Source: Apostichopus japonicus
Lineage: Eukaryota; Echinodermata; Holothuroidea; Aspidochirotida; Stichopodidae
DNA: 64,000 nt
Assembly (NCBI RefSeq): GCF_037975245.1
Contig: NC_092574.1
Coordinates: forward strand, 19,005,713-19,069,712
Direction: 5' to 3'
Made by a program: the position numbers and the translations under genes. Shown here piece after piece: positions 1 through 12,688 of this stretch; within the stretch, counting starts at the first letter, position 1, and each line of letters begins with the position of its first letter. The notes under the pieces are model-generated. The model did no database searches, was not told the origin of the DNA, and worked only from the letters and a program-made list of their open reading frames with translations.

Positions 1-376
1 TTCTTTATTTAGCATCATGATGCCCGAATATTTCCGTGTAACACCACCGTAAGCACAGCTCACCTGGGCTACCACACTTCTTGCGCGATCAATTTTTTTT
101 CTAACTAGTCAACTGTATATCTGGACATCTCCGACATGAGTGTATATAAGAAACATTTTCTTTTTGATGGAATGGATGGTGGGTGGGGGGGGGGAGTGCC
201 TACAAGCCTAGAAGTACAGGTTTATCATATTCTTTGTTACATTTTATACTGTTTTGTGAGACAAATTGCAGTCTCACCCGACACAGCGACATTATCCCGC
301 CTACGTGTCATTGAACAATGTATGTTTTTCTGGAGGAAGCTGAGTACTGTGATAAAATAATAAATACGGTAACTAA
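1..376. other. Unassigned AT-rich DNA
   Basis: No gene or clear element is recognised. It holds a G-run near 181-195 and a short open frame of 74 codons with no family resemblance. Confidence 0.5.
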
Positions 377-934
377 ATATGAGCTTAAAAAATATACTGT
401 CCTATTTTTCCTCTTCAAAGTGATGTAACCATTTTTTCTTCTTCTAATTTGCCAAATTTTTGGGGAAGTGTCAATTTCTAAAATGTGAGATTATAAAATA
501 AAGAATGTTTATATGCAACTTGCAAGGCCTCAGATGTGCCGTTTCCGGCAATCTGAGAGGCTTTTTTTGCCAACAATTTTCTTGTACGCTACGCGCCAAC
601 CGATGGTGGCGCTCCGCTTAGATAGTGTCACAGGAACTTTCGGGCACAAAACTTATATATGAGCTTAAAAAATATACTGTCCTATTTTTCCTCTTCAAAG
701 TGATGTAACCATTTTTTCTTCTTCTAATTTGCCAAATTTTTGGGGAAGTGTCAATTTCTAAAATGTGAGATTATAAAATAAAGAATGTTTATATGCAACT
801 TGCAAGGCCTCAGATGTGCCGTTTCCGGCAATCTGAGAGGCTTTTTTTGCCAACAATTTTCTTGTACGCTACGCGCCAACCGATGGTGGCGCTCCGCTTA
901 GATAGTGTCACAGGAACTTTCGGGCACAAAACTT
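377..934. repeat. Perfect tandem duplication, 2 x 280 bp
   Basis: The block beginning ATATGAGCTTAAAAAATA at 377 recurs at 657 with a period of exactly 280 bp, and I see no mismatch between the copies. Each copy carries a hairpin (arms GCCTCAGAT / ATCTGAGAGGC around an inner TGCCG-TTTC-CGGCA) and a CGCTACGCGCCAACC...TGGTGGCGCTCCGCTT segment. The reverse complement of this segment, somewhat diverged, occurs inside the hAT-type MITE at 29,914-30,203, so the unit belongs to a dispersed family. Perfect identity means either a recent duplication or an assembly error. Confidence 0.85.
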
Positions 935-1074
935 TCTGCCCCCCGAATTAAAATGGTCCCGTATGCCTATGACCTCGGCCCACAACATTAGGCTTCTGTA
1001 CTCAATGTGGTACAATTACATACCATATGCGCAATCGTTCCAAGCTTCTGAGATATTATGTTTAGGAAGGTGCG

Positions 1075-1440
1075 TTAGTGTAGGGACAGGTTAGAGGGGA
1101 GTGAGGTAACTGTTTGGCATTTTTTGACTTCAAATGACCTTTATGACCTCCGACAAAATCAAACAGTTTCTTTTACTCAATGTTATGCACTATCTTACCA
1201 AGTACGAGATCTGCCCAAGCGTCCAATATTGAGATACCATGTTTACAAGGTTTCACAATTTGACCCGAATGACCTTTGACCTCAAACAATACAATACGCT
1301 TCTTGTACTCAACAATGTACTCTTTTGCACAAACTATGGGATCAATCTAAGCTTCGATTTTTACAATGTGGGCGGTACAAAGACACGCACACACACGCCA
1401 GCATGAATAAATAGGTTACGATTATTATCAAAGCCAGGAA
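1075..1440 (-). repeat. Dispersed repeat copy (GACCTTTGACCTC family)
   Basis: It contains the phrases TGACCTTTGACCTCAAA, CTTCTTGTACTCAA and a CACACACACGC run followed by GATTATTATC. These read, in reverse, like the copies at 14,552-16,040 and 56,640-56,976. It has no open frame. It is probably a short non-autonomous element, and the class is not determined. Confidence 0.55.
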
Positions 1441-1810
1441 AGCTGCTCTTCAGAAGTTGAACATTAAATTGCAGAGTTTCAAACTGACATCACATAAAAT
1501 TATCTTCTCAAAACTAAAACAAATGAAATTTAATTTCTGAAAACAATTGTCAGGAAACTGAAGTTTTCTTCTAATTAACTTATTCCCCTCTTTATTATTG
1601 TTGGCAATAATGGTTAATTTGTTAGGCCATTAAGTCGAAACTGATTTATTGTGTAAAGACAGCTACAGCACTTTACCCTCACATAAGCCAGCAAATACTC
1701 AGAACTGATTAAGTTGCTGATTATTTTTAAGGAAATTCTGGAGGAATTATGCCAATCCTCCTCCTCCCCCACCCCCCCCCAAAAAAAAAAATACTGCAAA
1801 GAAATCTTAC

Positions 1811-3667
1811 TTGTGCAAAATTCTTTAAGTAAAATTGAATTGAATTTCTTCTTCTGAGGAAGGCCTGTGGTACTGTTAATAAGTGTGTACAGTACTTTCT
1901 CATTCACAGCCTTCACTTCATACGGCCCAATTAGCCAATAGTTTTCGAGCTTCCCTCCTCTTCGGGCATCCTTTCTAGCATTCCGTACGAGAACACTGGA
2001 ACCAACTTCGAAGCTCTGAATAAAATAAAATCCAGCAGATATACGTAAACATCATAATACAATGCATATGTTGCCATTCATTTAATTACAACTTCAATGT
2101 ACAACATAGCATTATATAATTACCTTTTATGGTGCCTATTATCCAAATTCTTTTTTTGCCGTTCTTGGGCTTTGCCAATATTTTCTTTCACAACACCTTT
2201 GATTATGTCCCGCGACTGTGACATGAGTTGAAAAACCCTCTCCCGCTGTGCATCGCTGCAGTCTGTAGTAGGAGCTTCTGGTTGGACAATGGAGTCTTCA
2301 ATGTCGACTGGTCGCAATGGCTCTCTGGATATATGAAGATAAATTAACATTCAATTATTCACAACACTTTCTTGACTGAAGAATAAATAAATTTTTATAT
2401 ATTTTATTTTCACTATTAAGACCATTGAACCAGAAATTTGAGTCACATCACATACTCAAACCAGCACAAATATAAAACCCTTATATATATTCTGTGCTGT
2501 TATAGGTCCAACTTGCATACCAGTCAATTATGATAAATATATAGTATATGAAAAACAAAACCAATGTCAGTGGCATTAATTGCATGTATCTTTTAAATTA
2601 ATGGGCATGCATTTACAGTTTAATGAATGTTCATATTTTGTACTTGCTGCAGAGTGTACCATATACAGGGTTAATATTTATTTGTTTAGATATTATAACT
2701 TAAATTGGGTTATTGATGGTCCTCTATTTAGCGTTTTTTCCCAGGACCTGGGATGTGTCAAATTAGATTTTATCGTACAGAGGACTGGTGTAGCTATGCA
2801 AGATTTGTCCAAACTCTCTTATCCCTGATTGCTTTTTCTCTGTATATGGCCTTAGCAAATGTAAATCTCTATTCAGCAATGGCAGGTTTAAATTATTACA
2901 AACCTTCCAAACATCACAGCAAAAGGTGAAAGACCTATTGAACCATGTCTGGCTGTATGGTACCCCATGAGAATTGAAGACAGCATTTCATCTCAGTCAT
3001 GTTGGTTTTCATTGACAACCTTGATGAGTGACCTTTGCAGAGTTTGGTTGAATCTTTCATCAAGCCCATTGGTCTGTGGGTGGTAGCTAGAGGATTCTCT
3101 GTGGTCTACCCCTATCATGTCAAACAGGGACTTGTTCAGAGCATTAACAAATTCTCCTCTCTGGTCTGAGATGACAATTTTCATGCACCCAAATCTAAAT
3201 AAATGGAAACATTTAAATAACTATTGTTAAAGTATTGATTACGAGTAATGTAATGAACTACTGGCATCTGCAGAATGGCTACATGGTTTAATCAGGAAAT
3301 CATTTCAGCACTGATTTAAAAAAAAAAGTAAGTTAAAAGCACTGACCATATCCCACTAACATTTCATTGACATTAACTTAAGAAACAACTTCTATAAATT
3401 CCTGTAACCATTTGGCCGCTTTCTGGGTCACAGTTAAAACAGTGCAAATGCAGGTCTGCATAACTAATTCCATGTAAAGTAGAAACAAAAGTAGATGGAT
3501 ATTTACCTGGCCATGGTTTCAAACAGAAAGTTTGCAACAGTTTTTGCTGTTTTGTTTCTGTACAGCAACAGCCTCTGGCCATTTGAAAAATAGTCACATA
3601 GGGTTTATATGATGTACTTATTTCCATTGATGGTCTCTGGAAGGGGTCCAATCATATCCACACCCAT
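1811..3667 (-). pseudogene. Intron-bearing integrase-like pseudogene (DDE core and C-terminal domain)
   Basis: Four exon-like blocks on the minus strand splice in order: 3667-3507, 3194-2904, 2324-2124 and 2013-1811, with AG acceptors and GT donors that keep phase. The first block carries the catalytic-core start (DMIGPLPE). The second carries SDQRGEF, then SSYHPQTNGLDERFNQT, so the D, D and E of a retroviral-type integrase core are visible. The third ends in a basic QERQKKNLDNRHHK stretch, and the fourth carries the SFEVGSSVLVRN...WLIGPYEV C-terminal segment. It is broken: an in-frame TAA and a following frameshift in the first block, and a TGA in the second near 2,983-2,995, where the family normally has a tryptophan. 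Introns are unusual for a Ty3/gypsy retroelement and fit a Ginger-type DNA transposon or a former host gene related to KRBA2/GIN1. The zinc-binding exon was not found. Confidence 0.7.
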
Positions 3668-6149
3668 CTAAAAAAAGAAGTAAAATGGCATTCAGAACCA
3701 TACACAATCTAATCATACGAACTGATGTTCAAGTGATTTTTATCTGAGTTTTGTAAAATGCTAAACATTCAATTGTTTTTTTTACTTTTTATTGTAACTC
3801 ACACTGGAAGACTCTGTTACCAATTTTTTTCTTCATTACCAAACCTATTAGTTACTGACTAGTCAAACACAGCTGTTATATGGAAGTCCAATGGGAAATC
3901 TCTGAAGTAAGATGCAAGTCACATACATTGATCTAGCTGACAACCTAGATGGTAATTGTCACTAGGGACTATCATAGGCCTGGTAACCATTTTCATCACC
4001 TTTGAATGTGGGGTGGGGGGGGAACAGATGTATAAGTACCTGGATGAGTGATTGATAGTTAGTCAGAAAATTGCCTTGGAATCTGTCAGTGAGATGACAG
4101 GGTTACACCTAACTGATGTAGGAAGCATACATTGGTAGTATAGGTACCTATACTTTGGTATCTATATATTGTAAGCATTTAGAAATGTTACAAATTAATC
4201 TTTGAAGGGAATTTGCAGAATTTTTTATATTAATGACAGAAATTCACACTGTAGAGTTACAGTATGGAAGGAAAGACTTCTTGGTTATTAACCAAGTAGC
4301 AAATTTTACTTAAATAGATGTTGAAATAAGCACATGGGTTCATTGGGGATGAATTTTGGACAAAAGGCTATGGCTCTGTTGGTACTTTAGTTATGAACTG
4401 CATATGAATGTACGTACCTAGGACATTTTCTCGGATACTTCTTTATGACAACAATTCAAGTACTGAACTCTGTTATGTTCATGTGTCATTCTTGCTTCAT
4501 ATCACAATTCAGTTTTCTTTTCATTTTGAAATTCATATCAGATAATTATGAAGTCCTATGTAAAGGTTTTCCTGTTGCTTTAATTATACGCAGCTAAAAA
4601 AAAATACCAAAATGTGTTCTTAGCGAAATTTGTGTGTATGGCTGCAGTACATGAAAATTCCCGACAGTACTGCGAGTCATTAAGTCTACTGAATGTACCA
4701 CCATCATGATCATCTTTAATATATGCTTAGTAAATTATAACTTTAAGAACAAATGAATGAGCTAGATCTTTCATTCTCTGGACAATCTCCACACATACTC
4801 CTTATACTCTTGCACTGGCCAACAAAGGGATGCAAACTTTAAGCATCGGTTGATAACTTGGTACAGTATGCATATGGTGAATGACTTTGCAGTTACAATC
4901 ATGCAAACAAATATTGCTTTTAGATGACAAAAAACAAAGTGATTTAGTGATAACTGTGCTGCTTGTGAAAAAAGTTGTGAACAGTATTTTCGACCCAGGC
5001 CTAGCATTAATAAGCTGAACGCATAAGGTGGTCCATATGTATTCCATTAACATGTAAGGCCTATGAGCTAGGATAGGTATTTGAAAAAAAAAACATGTTA
5101 CACAACTTCCATTGCAGATTCCATCAAAATCAGGTGTACATGTGCCTCCTGCTGAAATGCAGATGAAAATAATACTAAGGTGGTGAAATTGTCACCACTC
5201 GTGTCCTACAAGGACTCTTACAGAAATTGAAATGAACCTGATATTTCTATTGATTTAGCCACCTTCTCAGATCCCTTTCTTTCAAATTAGGGTCTTATAC
5301 CAAAATACTCCTATCATTTGGTCAAATAAGTTCATGATAACATGTGGGATAAAACGAAAGCAAATTGTTGTGCATTTTTATTTGCTCTTTTTTCAATTGT
5401 TTCTCTCAACAACCAGCTATCCTCCTGAATAGAAATTTATTCACCCACCCTCAAATTTGTCAAAGAGATTACACTATAGGCCTATATTAGTTTTTTAGGT
5501 CCATTCTGGTCACTATTCTAGCAATACTACAGTATATCACCAAGCAGTGTCTACATGTGATAATACATTGCAAATTTAATATAAATGATATAAACTTGGT
5601 CCATGGAGCTATAATCCCAGGTTTATAGCTCCATGGTTTAACCTGCACTAATTTAATTGCAACATTGTTTTGTGCATATATTAACAACCTTAATTACTGT
5701 GGAAGAATGTTTAATGAATATTCATACCATAACCATGTACATGTTTGCATAATTAAAATATCACCAGCAAAGAGGCCCATTAAACTTATTAAAAATTATT
5801 AGCCAACACAGCTAACCTTCTGACAATGAAGTGATGGGCAGGTGGCCAACTGATTACCTATAGCATATATTCGACCTGCTGCAGTGTCTGTGCACATCCC
5901 GGCACCAATATATTAAAAAAATATGGGAAAACCTCTAAAAAGAAAGAGATAATAAAGTAACACTCATTAATTTAATTGATCCTCCAAATGGACAAGACAG
6001 GGACCCCCCCCCCTCTCCCTTGCTACCTTGTGTTTTAACTAGTAAGGGGACTAATCCCAGGACATATCTTTCAGAAAATCTGAAAAGTCCTATCCTGAAG
6101 ATTTTTTTTTTTTAACCTAGCAATTTCAAACACATAATCATTATTGAAA
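3668..6149. other. Unassigned region, probably introns of the integrase-like pseudogene
   Basis: No exon was recognised here on either strand. If the block at 7,871-8,110 is the 5' exon of the same gene, this is intronic. Simple tracts only: a G-run near 4,011-4,022 and a C-run near 6,004-6,013. Confidence 0.4.
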
Positions 6150-6153
6150 TTAA

Positions 6154-7406
6154 AGGAATTGTCTGGTGGAAGATTTTGATACATTGTCCTTGTAGTTATT
6201 ATTTTTCTCTTTCTAACCATGTAAAAATTGTCCCCATTCGACATTTTCTTCTTGTAGAAATCTGGTTTTCAAATTCATCAGTTTCTCACCAAAAGTACCG
6301 TTTGTTCGAACGCTTCAATATGGTGTTTGACGTAGTGCTTGCAGATAGGCAAAACAGGCGACTTGAAGTTAGCACTCCCAATTCCGCAGCAAATTAACTC
6401 ACGTGTAAGCACATTGAATTGCCTCATATATATAACGTACATACTCGCGAACGTATATACTACGATGCTCAGTTGGTGTACTTGTATAGCGTTACACATA
6501 GTACACTCACACTCAAACCACAGTTCATTAACTGTTCTTCGAACTCGCTGAAATAAAATTCACGGATCAAATTAACAGTAAAAGGAAACTTATAAAGTAT
6601 TCGTTAAACCGAAAGATGAAACTTGGCGGGATCGATGTCATCGCAGAACTGTCCGATTGTAAACGTTATAGTAGCCTATACACGCGAACATTCTTCGCGC
6701 TGGAGCTGGATACCGCGATGTATAAACAACGAAGAGCCTGCTGTTAAAACTTATCTTGTGTTACACAAAGACCACGAAACCACCGATCTACTAAATATAT
6801 TGCGGCTTAAGGAGTTTTTTAAATTATATCTAATTTATAAGAAATTTCACCGGAAATTATTGAAGAAATTGATCTAATCGTTGTCAGAGCAGAATATAGC
6901 GCTGAAAAGCTTAGGCTTCGCAGAACTGTCCGATTGTCAGCGTTTGAGTACAGCCTACATGCGAACATTTTTCGCGTTGGAGCTGGATAGAGCGATGTAT
7001 AGCCTGAACAACTCAGAGTCTGCTGTTAAAATTTACCTTGTGTTACACAAAGACCACGGAACCACCGCTCAAGTACATGGTGGCTTAAGGAGTTTTTGAA
7101 AACATATCAAATTTTTAAGAAATTTCACCGGAAATTAAGGAAGAAATTTATCTGTATACACACGCTGTTTTTGTTGTGATTACCGTATAGGTACTGTGCG
7201 GAGGGTGGGTTATGACGCAATCTGCTATGGCAGAGCTGACGTCACGTATTGTACTGTTCAAATCATATTTGAAATGTCTATCCATAACGATTAAAAAATC
7301 GTTTCTCTGTCAAACGCAACATTAGCGTTCTCATACTTTGACAACATATTTGGAAAATTATTTACTATTTTTTAAGGTAACTTCTTTGGGCCACCAGACA
7401 ATCCTT
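6154..7406. mobile_element. Non-autonomous DNA element with 16-bp inverted ends and TTAA flanks
   Basis: The left end AGGAATTGTCTGGTGG follows TTAA at 6150-6153. The right end, read in reverse, is AAGGATTGTCTGGTGG and is followed by TTAA at 7407-7410. Inverted ends plus TTAA on both sides are the signature of Kolobok or piggyBac-type insertion. No transposase frame is present. The interior holds a diverged tandem duplication of about 270 bp (6,620-6,880 against 6,890-7,160). The superfamily is inferred from the target site only. Confidence 0.75.
6620..7160. repeat. Diverged tandem duplication inside the TTAA element
   Basis: Two adjacent units share TGTTACACAAAGACCACG, the GGCTTAAGGAGTTTTT stretch and AAGAAATTTCACCGGAAATT in the same order. 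The short open frames over both units differ in frame and are not conserved, so this is not read as coding. Confidence 0.75.
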
Positions 7407-7410
7407 TTAA

Positions 7411-7870
7411 ACTCATGGTAGCATGGGTACACAATACACAGCTGATATGTAACTGACAGCTGATCTGGGAGTTTTGGCAGTTACCAGAGTAACAAAAATT
7501 ATACCAAGTAGGCTTTATTTCAGAGATTGCCAATCGGAGTGGCTTGAATTTGAATAAAGCAAATTATTTGCAAATATAGGGTTAACTCTCGAAGTCCTAC
7601 TCCTAGGCTACAGTAGGCTAGCCTATAGTAGCCTAATACTATTCGTGTCTTGCCGACTAATTATGCATCACGATATTCTCTAACACTAATAAAGTTTAGA
7701 CTTTTCAGTTCTACTCTTAGGTGATTACAAATAATAAAATATACCTATAATCTGCAAGGCCCAAATGGCCAATGCACTTAGTTCAAGTTATATGCATATC
7801 TATGGAATCATTTTCTTCAGTGGAAATAATTCCTAAAAGTTTTATACAAATAAACAAATAATACACTTAC
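7411..7870. other. Unassigned DNA
   Basis: No element or gene was recognised. It is probably intron of the integrase-like pseudogene. Confidence 0.35.
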
Positions 7871-8110
7871 CGCCAAACCCTTCTTGTAAGCTTTAATTTT
7901 GTGGGCTTTGGCCAAGGGCCTATCTTCGTTGCCATGTGGGCCGACGTAAACTAGATCGGCATCTCCCGTCAGTCTAAAACTCTTCGATCTTCCCCTTATC
8001 GATCTTTCTAGATTTATCGTAGACTTTTCAGGGTACAGTCCTGACGAAAGATATTTTCCAATGATAATGTAGGCCTACTCGTCATCGGTATCCAGGTCAG
8101 GAGAAGTCAT
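7871..8110 (-). pseudogene. Probable 5' exon of the integrase-like pseudogene
   Basis: On the minus strand an ATG at 8110 opens an 80-codon frame that ends exactly at a strong donor (GCG|GTAAGTG, donor at 7865-7870). Codon 12 is TAG, so the frame is interrupted; after it the reading frame runs to the donor without a break. The segment includes YLSSGLYPEKS, then SIRGRSKSFRL and DLVYVGP. This resembles the N-terminal part of invertebrate KRBA2-like integrase proteins, which have a run of basic residues before the zinc-binding domain. It lies upstream, on the same strand, of the core exons at 1,811-3,667. The link between them is inference, because the zinc-binding exon is missing. Confidence 0.45.
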
Positions 8111-8744
8111 CTTGTAATATCAGATCGGGCTAAGTAAGTTAACGGTCTCAACTCTTAATGCAATTACTGTGCGTGCATATATGCAGCTACTAAGAAATTT
8201 TGGGCCTGCGACATGTAACGACGTAGACGGCACATTCGGCTTACTTCACTGAGTAAACAGCAGTATACATTTTACAGTAGAATCCAAATACGCATGTCAC
8301 ACCTAGAACGTAGAGCGGGAGATTTCCACATTTCCCGCGTACTGAATAAAATATATTGACTGTGACCAGGGAGTTTTTCCATAACAACTCCCTGCTCTGA
8401 CCCCGGATTTGACCTCCATACTCCGGATGGCGGGGAACTATCACCGCCGCGTATCGGTTAAAATACATTTACCTTCGACCTACATGGTTGATCTTTCTCC
8501 AACGTTTAGAAATTCCGACCTTCCAAACAACTACCCTAATGGTAGTAACGATTGATAAGCAGCAGAGTCAGACAGACATGACTAATTAGTTCGGAAGATA
8601 AGTTTAACATTCATTATGCAGCCTTCTGACAGTCGACGATCGAAATAGAGCGGACAGCGTCCCTCTGGAGTGTAGTCTCCATGATAATAATAACATTTTG
8701 CCGCCTCTTCCCACAACAGTCGACACTCGAAGTATTAGTTATAC
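8111..8744. other. Unassigned DNA flanking the large transposon
   Basis: No gene was recognised. The last two bases, AC at 8743-8744, match AC just beyond the right end of the element at 26,540-26,541 and may be a 2-bp target duplication. Confidence 0.4.
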
Positions 8745-8787
8745 CCCAGTAAACATTTTGACGTCGGATCGACGTTGGGTTTGGGTC
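8745..8787 (+). repeat. Left terminal inverted repeat of the large transposon
   Basis: A 43-nt end starting CCCAGTAAACATTTTGAC, containing GACGTCGGATCGACGT. It pairs with 26,497-26,539 in reverse orientation with two mismatches. Confidence 0.85.
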
Positions 8788-8834
8788 GCGTGAAATGGTC
8801 GGACCGACGTCTCCCACGTTTCCGTTTGCAAAGT

Positions 8835-9975
8835 GGGGCAACGTCGATTCGACGTCGATTCAGACGTCCAATATTCGTTGGTCCGACGTTTGGCCGACTC
8901 TTCGGTATACCGTTCAAACGACGTTCATTGGACGTCTTTCCAACAATTAATGTCGACGTCAATTCGACGTCGATGAAACCGTCCAATATTCGTTGATCCG
9001 ACGTTTGGCCGACTCTTCGGTATACGTTGAAACGACGTTAACTGGACGTCTTCCCAACATTCAATGTCGACGTCGAAACGACGTCGATAAAACCGTCCAA
9101 TAATCGTCGGTCCGACGTTTGGCCGACTCTACGTTATACCGTTCAAACGACGTTCATTGCACGTCTTTCCAACATTTAATGTCGACGTCGAATCGACGTC
9201 GATGAAACCGTCCAAAATTCGTTGGTCCGACCTTTGGCCGACTCTTTGGTATACCTTTCAAACGACGTTCATTTGACGTCTTTCCAACATTTAATGTCGA
9301 CGTCGAATCGACGTCGATGAAACCGTCCAATATTCGTTGGTCCGACGTTTGGCCGACTCTTCGGTATACCGTTCAAACGACGTTTTTCCAACATTTAATG
9401 TCGACGTTGATTTGACGTCGATGAAACCGTCCATTAATCGTTGGTCCGACGTTTGGCCGACTCTTCGGTATACAGTTAAAACGACGTTCATTGGACGTCT
9501 TTCCAACAATTAATGTCGACGTCGATGAAACCGTCCAATAATCGTTGGTCCGACGTTTGGTCGACTCTTCGGTATACGTTGAAACGACGTTAACTGGACG
9601 TCTTCCCAACATTCAATGTCGACGTCGAAACGACGTCGATAAAACCGTCCAATAATCGTCGGTCCGACGTTTGGCCGACTCTACGTTATACCGTTCAAAC
9701 GACGTTCATTGCACGTCTTTCCAACATTTAATGTCGACGTCGAATCGACGTCGATGAAACCGTCCAATATTCGTTGGTCCGACGTTTGGCCGACTCTTCG
9801 GTATACCGTTCAAACGACGTTCATTTGACGTTTTTCCAACATTTAATGTCGACGTTGATTTGACGTCGATGAAACCGTCCATTATTCGTTGGTCCGACGT
9901 TTGGCCGACTCTTCGATATACCAAACGACGTTAAGTGGACGTCTTTGTAACACATCATTTTAACGTCGGATTGAC
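8835..9975. repeat. Left subterminal array, about 10 units of about 115 bp
   Basis: Unit landmarks recur in order: GTCGACGTCGAATCGACGTC, AAACCGTCCAATATTCGTTG, TCCGACGTTTGGCCGACTC and CGACGTTCATTGGACGTC. The spacing between successive TGTCGACGTC starts is 115 bp; some units are shortened. Palindromes GACGTC and GTCGAC are dense, as in the terminal repeat, so the units may be transposase-binding sites. Open frames across the array arise from the repeat and are not coding. Confidence 0.9.
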
Positions 9976-12688
9976 TCTGGCTTGGTTTATAGTTTACTAA
10001 CAAATTACACAATGTATGGTAAGTTTGTTTTAAATCGAAAAATGAAAAACATGAGTTGATTGAAATATTTCGTTTTAAAAGAAAACGGCCCTTTTATATT
10101 TGATTACAATAATATGATAAAGTCACAAGAAAAGTCTACTATAAATTTAATAGAGAGGAAATGCGCTACATAGCACAGACTATATGTTACTACAGCTGCA
10201 TGTTTATTAGTTTCCAGTTAAAAGGCAATAGAAGTTGTTGACTGTTGTTCCAAACTTGTCAACATAAACCGTTGTGGTAAAAAGGAGCGCTCTACATGTA
10301 CATTGTCGTACGAGTTACACCCCACCGCCGGTGAAATGCCATATGTTAAAGTCCCATTCAGAGTTTCCTCATGAATTTCAGAAAACAAACTTCCGAATTA
10401 GATTCCAACGTTTCTTAACCTAAATACACTCTGACCAGGTGGGTTTTATGGAGAAAAGCTGTCGCAATCGAAAGAAAGAAAAAATTTTTTTTCTGTCGTC
10501 CTTATGGCGGTAACGATTTACCGTAATATCACTGCAACCGCCTACGGTTCATTACACAAATGTAAAGAAAATAGTCCATGCAGTCCTATTGGTATCGCAT
10601 TTTACAAGTAGAATATGTTTGACACCGCTAGGTCACGGTACTAATCTCCCACCAAAATATGCCTTCTCGCATTCACTACACTAGAGGTAGGGAAAATCCC
10701 GAAAACACTCGAGAAGTACAAAAAGGAAAATTACCAACAAAATAAAACAATGTAAAATATAAATATTGAAAGCCACGAGCATTTTCCCATAACAGCAATC
10801 CAAAACAAGTAGTGATTGCCTAGTCTGTAATACAACTGAAATTTCGAAATATATAATCTACAAGATGTAAGGTCATTAATCTCGTTGCACTTTTGACCTT
10901 CCCTTGGTTCCCACGATCCCTTAAAAAGAAAAACATAAGAAATTGCTTGACCCGCTATTTCAGACGTCTAGTCAATTCAGAAAAAAACAATAAAAAGATA
11001 AACAGCACGTGACGTTTCTTTCTCACTCTTGGTTGGTCCTTTCAATGACAGATTTGATGAATTAGGTAACATTGAACCAATCAGTGACCAGATGCCCGAA
11101 CATGAGTGAGCCCAATTGCGGAGTTGTTATTTCAGAGGCATGTCAGTAGGGAAAAGTTAGTCGAAACAATCGCTCTTAGCTAGTGATCGTTGTTTGCGGA
11201 CGTACAGGCTATTTAAGTAAACATGGTTTCTTATCAGTATCTTGAAGTAACTTAACAACGCTAATTGGACTTTAATTTAGAGACGGGAGAGGTAATCTTA
11301 TAATCAACGGAATATTTGACTCATTTACTTGAGCAAGGGCGAGAAATCGAGATACCAGTTACACCGAGCTCACAAGGCGTCGTCACACTCGCAGCAGTAA
11401 ACCACCTCATAACACTTGTTACGGATCGCCATTCCAGCCTAATAACTTTTTTTCCAATTAATACGAGAATAAACGCAATAATATAGATATCGTGCTACCA
11501 AAAACACGGAATGAGCAGTATCGATAGAGTTGATAGGTAAGTACATATTTATCCCATCAGTTGTTTAATCATCATGTTACTCGTTCTCAGTTGCTTAGTC
11601 AATAACTGCAGAGTAGAAATAAGATACCGAATTGATCATGCCCTGGATAACACTACAGTCTGTACAGGAAGGGCATATGCCGTGGACCTATCAAGTATCA
11701 ACCGATGTTTTCAATAGCAGTTGGTATATAGTTGCAGTACAATATTTGTATATACTATTTTTATTTGTAGCTTATTTGGCTAATGCCTGAATCCCAACAC
11801 CCTCTAACTTAGATTAAAGTTCAGGCCAGGATTTCCTTTGTAAGAATTTTTTTTTTGTAAAGTCGGCCTGCGTATCGACCAGCATGTAGCAGTGCTAATT
11901 TTAAAGGTATGCAGTATTTCCGCGAAATATGCCAGAAATTTAAATATGGTCACCTTTGGTCATAATTCTTAAATTGTTTTTATTACCGCCTTCGAAGAAA
12001 TTTACCCCACTGAGAAATTCTTTCATCTTGGGTGTTCATTAAGAAAATGTCCGAGAACAATTTGGAGAATAACGACCTCCAGGAAAATACTTTTTGAAAA
12101 TGTCTAGCAATTATAAAGTGCTATAATTTGGGGCCTATGCAGACTACTTTTAAACTGGGGGTGGTAACTTGATAATAGTCACCAAAAATATGGTGGGATA
12201 AGAAAATTGCCAGAATGGCTTCTGGTCACTACCAATCTTATATAATAACTCACCATTTTGTATTTAAGCACTCTTAATTTGTAAGAAAAAAGTAGCACCA
12301 TCCTCTGGGAAAGGCACTGGAGGAGCCAGGAAGCAAACAGAATACCACCAGCATGTAGTTTATAGGTCATGCAGGCACTTTGGGCTGATATGAGGCTAAG
12401 GACTACTTTGAATTGTAATAAAAAATCTTTCACTAGGAGAATGGAATTGCATTTGATGCAAGGATGTAGACCCTGCAAGATTTTTTACTGATTACTTTTA
12501 CTGCATAGTCTTCAAAATGTGTTAGAAGACTATAATATAGCCATTACTATTTACAAGGCATGTTTAGTGAAAGGAACAGTTTAATGACAGTTCAAAAGTG
12601 TCACACTAAAGTTAAACAATGTGAAAGCAGTCTTGATATTGATAATGGAAAGATGATCTAGGCTTATGTTGAAGTTAAAGTATCGACT
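9976..12688. other. Interior of the large transposon without recognised genes
   Basis: This lies between the left array and the 3' end of the DUF4806 gene. No exon was recognised on either strand. It probably includes the 3' untranslated region of that gene. Confidence 0.5.

Noticed and set aside
8735-10012. Several overlapping open frames with SKRRPNVGPT-like repeats
   Set aside because: Translations of the left subterminal array; frames change from unit to unit.
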